Program-made: the position numbers and the translations under genes
Part shown: one piece after another, positions 59,760 through 64,000 of the stretch
How the letters are laid out: each line of letters starts with the position of its first letter
Position numbering within the stretch: the first letter of the stretch is position 1
The notes under the pieces: generated by a model
Database searches by the model: none
What the model was told of the DNA's origin: nothing
The model's input: the letters and a program-made list of their open reading frames with translations, nothing else
Assembly: GCF_040807025.1 (NCBI RefSeq)
Contig: NC_090981.1
Span: forward strand, 39,101,817 to 39,165,816
From: Struthio camelus
Taxonomy: Eukaryota > Chordata > Aves > Struthioniformes > Struthionidae
Direction: 5' to 3'
Length of the DNA stretch: 64,000 nucleotides

Positions 59760-61310
59760 CTACGAGGCCCAGGAGATTCGCTCCATCCTGGCACACCAGT
59801 GGACGTTGCCTGGGACACTGCTGTCATCACCACAAAACTGCATTTCGCTACTCCACAGATTGTTGTAATTTTTGCCTACACCAGCAATATTATGGCAATC
59901 CCTAATCCAATGCTATATGTACTACGGGTAGAAGCTGCAGTATTACAAACCCAAGTGAGGGAAAGAAATGTATGGGTCTCCTGAGGACCACTCAAAGCAA
60001 CGCAAGTTTGGACAAAAATCACATTAATAGAGAGGCTGTCACTGGCAGTCTGAAGATGGCTGCTGGAGAGATGTGAACAGACGTCATGCTATGTAGTAAA
60101 AGGGAGTTGTTATTGGCAGAGGTTTAGAATAGTCAAATTGCATATGTGTGTCTAAGCCACAGTGGCTTATGCAGTTTGTCCCAAATGAGTGCCAAAATTG
60201 CCAATTTTCCCACCATGCCTCTCCATGCATTTCATTTATTGCTTCCACCCCTGTCTTCCAGCAGTCCATACGACCAAATCCAAGCACTGGCTCTGATGGG
60301 AACAGGAACACAGTAGCTGGCTGGCACAAACCCAGTACGAATCCAAATTGGGAGAAGCTGGATTTAGGCCAGCTACAAAATAGGCAGCTTTTGGTGGCAG
60401 AAGCAGGCTTTAAAGGTTACGTACATCACACTCTAGCAGAACCTCCAACGCATGATGTATTGCTGCCCTTTCCAAATGAGAACTCCCTTAATGGAGAAGC
60501 TAGTTCCAGAATCACTAAAGGCTTTGCTGAGTAAATGCATTAATAGTGCTTCTTTGTGTCATAGTAAATTAAGAGAATCTTCTGAAAAACCCTGGAAATA
60601 TGTATATGGGTGAACGCACCCGGCAAACAATTTGACAACCCTAGCATAAAGATTTTTCAAGACCTTTAAAAGAGTACTGGGGAAAACAATATAGACAAGA
60701 GTACTGGTGAGAAAGTTGTTATTACAAAAAACCACAATGATAAGTAACGCGTGTTGCAATGACAAGTGCTTTACAAGGCCAGATTCCAACTCTGCCATTC
60801 ACAGGAAAAAGAAAACAACCTTAATAAGAGATTTGGAAATAGACTCTTCCAACATATCCTGAAGCCAGGTTGCTAAGTAGGTGCTCAGTCACTCTTGCAG
60901 CCTCTAGGCTCTAGAAGTCATCGAATCCTGCAACATCCTACCTCCACAAGAAATCCAAGGAAATCGTTATGATCCACAGACCCCCTGAAATTGTCCCCTG
61001 TGTAGCAGCTATTCAGGGAGCCCTCTATTTAAAGGGAGTATTTTAAAGCCTAACAAGCTCACGGTATCTGAAATTGGCACCTACTGAGCAAATTTAATGA
61101 GGTTACATTCTTGCCAAACCTCCTTGGAATAATCTAGGTGTATGAAGCTATTTAGATGTGCAGCCAGTTGGGCGTTTTCTGGTTATGTTTTTAATATATT
61201 TTTCAGCCAAATCAGAGATACGCATAAAATATCCATCCACAATTACTGTAATTATAAGAAAAGTTGGAAAACTAGGGCTTTGGGTTCATAAACCAATAAC
61301 CTAATTATAC
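59760..61310. other. Presumed intron
   Basis: No exon is supported. A + strand frame at 60148-60534 is open for 128 codons but has no splice context and no recognisable domain. Confidence 0.4.
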
Positions 61311-61314
61311 TCAC

Positions 61315-61438
61315 CCACATATAGCATTTTTCTTATTTGCAACAGATATAAAATGACTAGCATTCTTTATTGCCCTTCCTGAAATTTCTTGTGCAATGTT
61401 CCTGTCATCAGCGGTGCTCTGCTCTTTCTTAGACATGA
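61315..61438 (-). CDS. Internal exon of the minus-strand gene, 124 bp
   Basis: The segment from TCACTAAAACACAG|TCATG to ATATGTGG|GTGAGTATAA is open for 40 codons: MSKKEQSTADDR, then NIAQEISGRAIKNASHFI and NKKNAIC. The donor is consensus. Its first two bases join the G left by the exon at 61728 to give GTC (Val), so phases agree and the internal ATG need not be a start. The acceptor has a weak pyrimidine tract. Polar, helical composition with normal codon use makes this one of the stronger calls. The protein is not recognised. Confidence 0.5.
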
Positions 61439-61727
61439 CTGTGTTTTAGTGATTAAACCTTATATATTGTCAGAAAGCTGTTACATTTTCCTCAAAATTA
61501 AATCTCTAATCTTTAGCAAAAGACGTTAAAAAGGCTTACAAAATAGAATAATATGTGACACTATTCAGCATTAATCTTGCATCTAATATTTATGAATATT
61601 GCAACACACTGCACCTCGGCCAGATATGGTCCTGATCTGCTGGGAACAGACAGCAAAATCTTGCAAGACTTTTCTTCATTAAGCATGTGCATCTTGCTCA
61701 GTGTAGCACTGAAGTGGCTACCATTAC

Positions 61728-61797
61728 CCAGTGTCAGCCTCTGAACCTTGTGTCTCATGCCAGCCAGGTGCTGTATCTCAGTGGGTTTGAAGTCTAC
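61728..61797 (-). CDS. Short exon of the minus-strand gene, 70 bp
   Basis: Acceptor GTACATTTTTCCAG and donor ACACTGG|GTAATGG bracket 23 open codons in phase 0, reading VDFKPTEIQHLAGMRHKVQR and LTL. One base is left, matching the exon at 61315-61438 across a 289-base intron. The frame stays open past the donor for about 50 codons, so a longer exon form is possible. Charged, helical sequence. Confidence 0.47.
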
Positions 61798-61799
61798 CT

Positions 61800-63450
61800 G
61801 GAAAAATGTACGAGCAACTAACCATTTCTAGTAAAATGTATGCTTGCAGCAGTTAACTTGGCAGTTCCAAAAACTGTAAATGCAGACGATACTCTCCTTC
61901 ACATTTGAGCTTTTAAAAGTGTCCTCCTCTTTGTAAAAGAAAGCTCTTGATATCCCCTTTAAAATATACCAGATATACCACTGCATAACAGGAAATGTCT
62001 AACATATGAAGGACATAAATGTATTTTATATGTTTACCAGACACAGAAAACACAGATAGTAAGCACTGACTTAAGTTTGTTTTTGAAGAGTCTTGTCAGA
62101 GAAAGGCACAGAAGAGCTGTTCTATCTGCTGCTGGGTGGACAGCCTTTATTCTCTGCTTTCTCAGTTTCTGTCACACAGTTGCACTTATTTATATTTGTG
62201 GGCAAATACACTACGTAGAGTCTAAAGGTAAATATTAAACCAATAACTGACAGATGAATAACAAGCCTTTTCTGAGACAATCTTTTACTTAGTGCTAATA
62301 GTTTTGGTACATCAATCACTTAATGTTTAGTCTTGAACTGCTTCTGCCCTGATGGAAACTTATTAAAAGAATCTAGTGAAATCAAATGGTCGGTCATACC
62401 TTTCTCTATATAATTATATGTTAAAGTAGTATTTATGAAAAATTTAATTGGAGCAAGTCCTCCAATTGTCCAATTCAGTCATGGCTTAAAAGTTAATGAA
62501 AATTTCCAACAGGACTGCAAAAGACATGTAAAAATAACTTTGCTTATGTTTGTCATACCAATTCATCCTTATATGCTATTTTTCAACTCAAAGAGTTAAT
62601 TTTTTAACAGAGAGGAGTGTATCTTGGTTTCTGTCAAGATAAACACTAGTGACATATAGTGCACAGAAAATAATCCGAAATGACAAAACTAATTTTGGAA
62701 AATGACATTCACTAACATAGCTAATGGTGTGTAATTCCAGGTTGGGATTTACCAGATTTGATTTGAACCATAAACTATTTCTTGGTTTACAGGTCTATGC
62801 AATAATACTTTAATGTGACTGTGGCAGATTTCCCACACAAAAAGCTCATTCTAAAGACATAACTATTTCCTCAGACTAGTAAACAGTGTCTCATTGTGCT
62901 GATGACATTGTCAGAAATGAAGGCTTTTTGATTAAGGGGATTAACACTGAAATGAAGACAGATTATATTTTAAACTCAGTTGGTCGAGTTGGTGTTAATT
63001 TTGCATAAAGATATTAGGTTGGTGATCAATGACGGTTTGATCATTTATAGGTGCGTTTCATAGAATAATTAAAAATTCTGATTCACAGACAATCCTCTGT
63101 TTTTGTTTTCCCTTCCTTATAAACATTCTCCATATAGTGCTTGGATGATTACAAACATCTCAGACAGTAAAATGCAGGAAACGCCTTCAAAAATGCATGT
63201 TCCATTACCACAGCTTCAAGAACTAAGCAGTTTCGCCTTCCTTCCATCCAGGCTCTCCATACCGGGCTGTAATTCAATCCTGTCAGTCGGCGCTAGCATT
63301 AATTTTTCAGCACCTAGCATGAAACAATTGATTGACTGATTCTGTAAAGGCTCCTATGAATGAACAAACCTCCTTCCTCCTTCTGGTTTTGGTCCACATC
63401 CATTTTCTACTATCTTGCGCTCTGATCCTCTTTTCTGTGCTATAGTCGCT
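61800..63450. other. Unassigned interval where an exon is expected
   Basis: The exon at 63454-63611 leaves two bases, but the one at 61728-61797 begins in phase 0, so at least one exon should lie here if both belong to one transcript. The best fit is 62176-62221 on minus (acceptor TATTTACCTTTAG, weak donor TGT|GTGACAG), which I do not call. Confidence 0.3.
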
Positions 63451-63453
63451 TAC

Positions 63454-63611
63454 TGTTGATGCACAAACAGTTGAGCCAGAATAGCAAACTCCTCTGACTT
63501 TGGGCCCTGCCAAGACTGTAAGAGCCCAGCACGAAGAAGCAGTTCAGTGATCCAAAGTTCCTGTTGCCTAATCAGTCCTTTCACCCTAGCCAGGAAGCAG
63601 TCATGCTTCTG
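63454..63611 (-). CDS. Internal exon candidate, 158 bp, likely of the minus-strand gene
   Basis: On minus, TTTGCAAAACCACAG|CAGAAG to CATCAACA|GTAAGCGAC encloses 52 open codons plus two bases. It reads QKHDCFLARVKGLI, then QQELWITELLLRAGLLQSWQ and EEFAILAQLF, strongly helical with heptad-like Leu spacing. The donor is good; an in-frame TAA follows it directly, as expected for an intron. The next exon to the left is out of phase, so a missing exon is inferred. Family not recognised. Confidence 0.47.
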
Positions 63612-64000
63612 CTGTGGTTTTGCAAAAAACATGAATTATATGGCAGTACAATGAACTATCAATTACTGACCCAATCTGCAATGCTGGGAATCAAATCCCA
63701 AAGAATCTACATGATCAAAGAAGAATTGAAGGTTGCAAATTTTATTGCCATATTTTTACTGGAACACAGTTTACTCCTCCTAAAATCACCCACATTAACA
63801 CAATACTTGCATGGTCTGGAGCTGTTTAAACAAAACCTCATTCTACAGTTCAACATTTCAAGGAAATTAGCCAAGTAATAAGACAAAGCATTTACTTAGA
63901 ATATTAGAAAAAGTTTTGTAAATTTAGCTTTCGACCCTGGAGCCTTAAGCTAGAATAATTGGGAAATTAGCCATACAGCCTATCTTTTTTAAATATCAAA
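63612..64000. other. Right edge, presumed intron
   Basis: A + strand frame at 63564-63878 is open but overlaps the minus exon and has no splice support. Nothing else is seen. Confidence 0.4.

Noticed and set aside
1-64000. CRISPR arrays, operons, ribosome binding sites, tRNA or rRNA genes
   Set aside because: The repeats, splice-like structure and CpG pattern are those of a vertebrate nuclear genome; no such features were seen.

Overview
The window looks like nuclear DNA of a bird. Four CR1 LINE copies carry the typical avian 3' end (repeats of ATCACAGA when read from the opposite strand, or ATTCTGTG on the + strand). Much older CR1 relics and short inverted-repeat elements lie in an AT-rich background with very few CpGs. 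The coding style is vertebrate: short exon-sized open stretches between GT/AG splice signals, and no long reading frames outside the GC-rich left end. I could not name any gene, and no operons, tRNA, rRNA or CRISPR are visible.

Layout. 1-8 kb: a cluster of four CpG islands (about 1.84-2.68, 3.00-3.33, 4.36-4.70 and 7.13-7.86 kb) preceded by a degenerate C-rich minisatellite (1.35-1.80 kb). This resembles the promoter region of a developmentally regulated gene whose strand cannot be fixed from sequence alone. 8-41 kb: mostly unassigned intronic or intergenic DNA with one recent CR1 tail (18.7 kb), one short CR1 tail (36.8 kb), an ancient CR1 relic (30.8 kb) and a CR1 inserted into an older CR1 (38.26-39.02 kb). 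It also holds isolated exon candidates, notably a Kozak-perfect start exon on the minus strand at 26.09 kb beside an unusually CpG-rich exon candidate at 25.6-25.8 kb. 41-64 kb: the most gene-like part. Two phase-matched exon candidates on the + strand (41.25 and 43.67 kb) end in a stop codon. On the minus strand a series of exon candidates from 63.6 down to 44.15 kb ends in a stop only 396 bases from the + strand stop. The two would form a tail-to-tail gene pair with overlapping 3' ends.

The minus-strand series (exons near 63.5, 61.76, 61.38, 59.57, 52.84, 47.90, 44.48 and 44.20 kb) reads as the C-terminal part of a mostly helical, soluble protein that I do not recognise. Splice phases agree at most junctions; one junction (63.5 to 61.8 kb) needs an exon I could not place with confidence. 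All exon calls come from reading splice signals and open frames by eye. Pseudo-exons are common in vertebrate DNA, so confidence is moderate for the best ones and low for the rest. Transcript or cross-species alignment would settle them.
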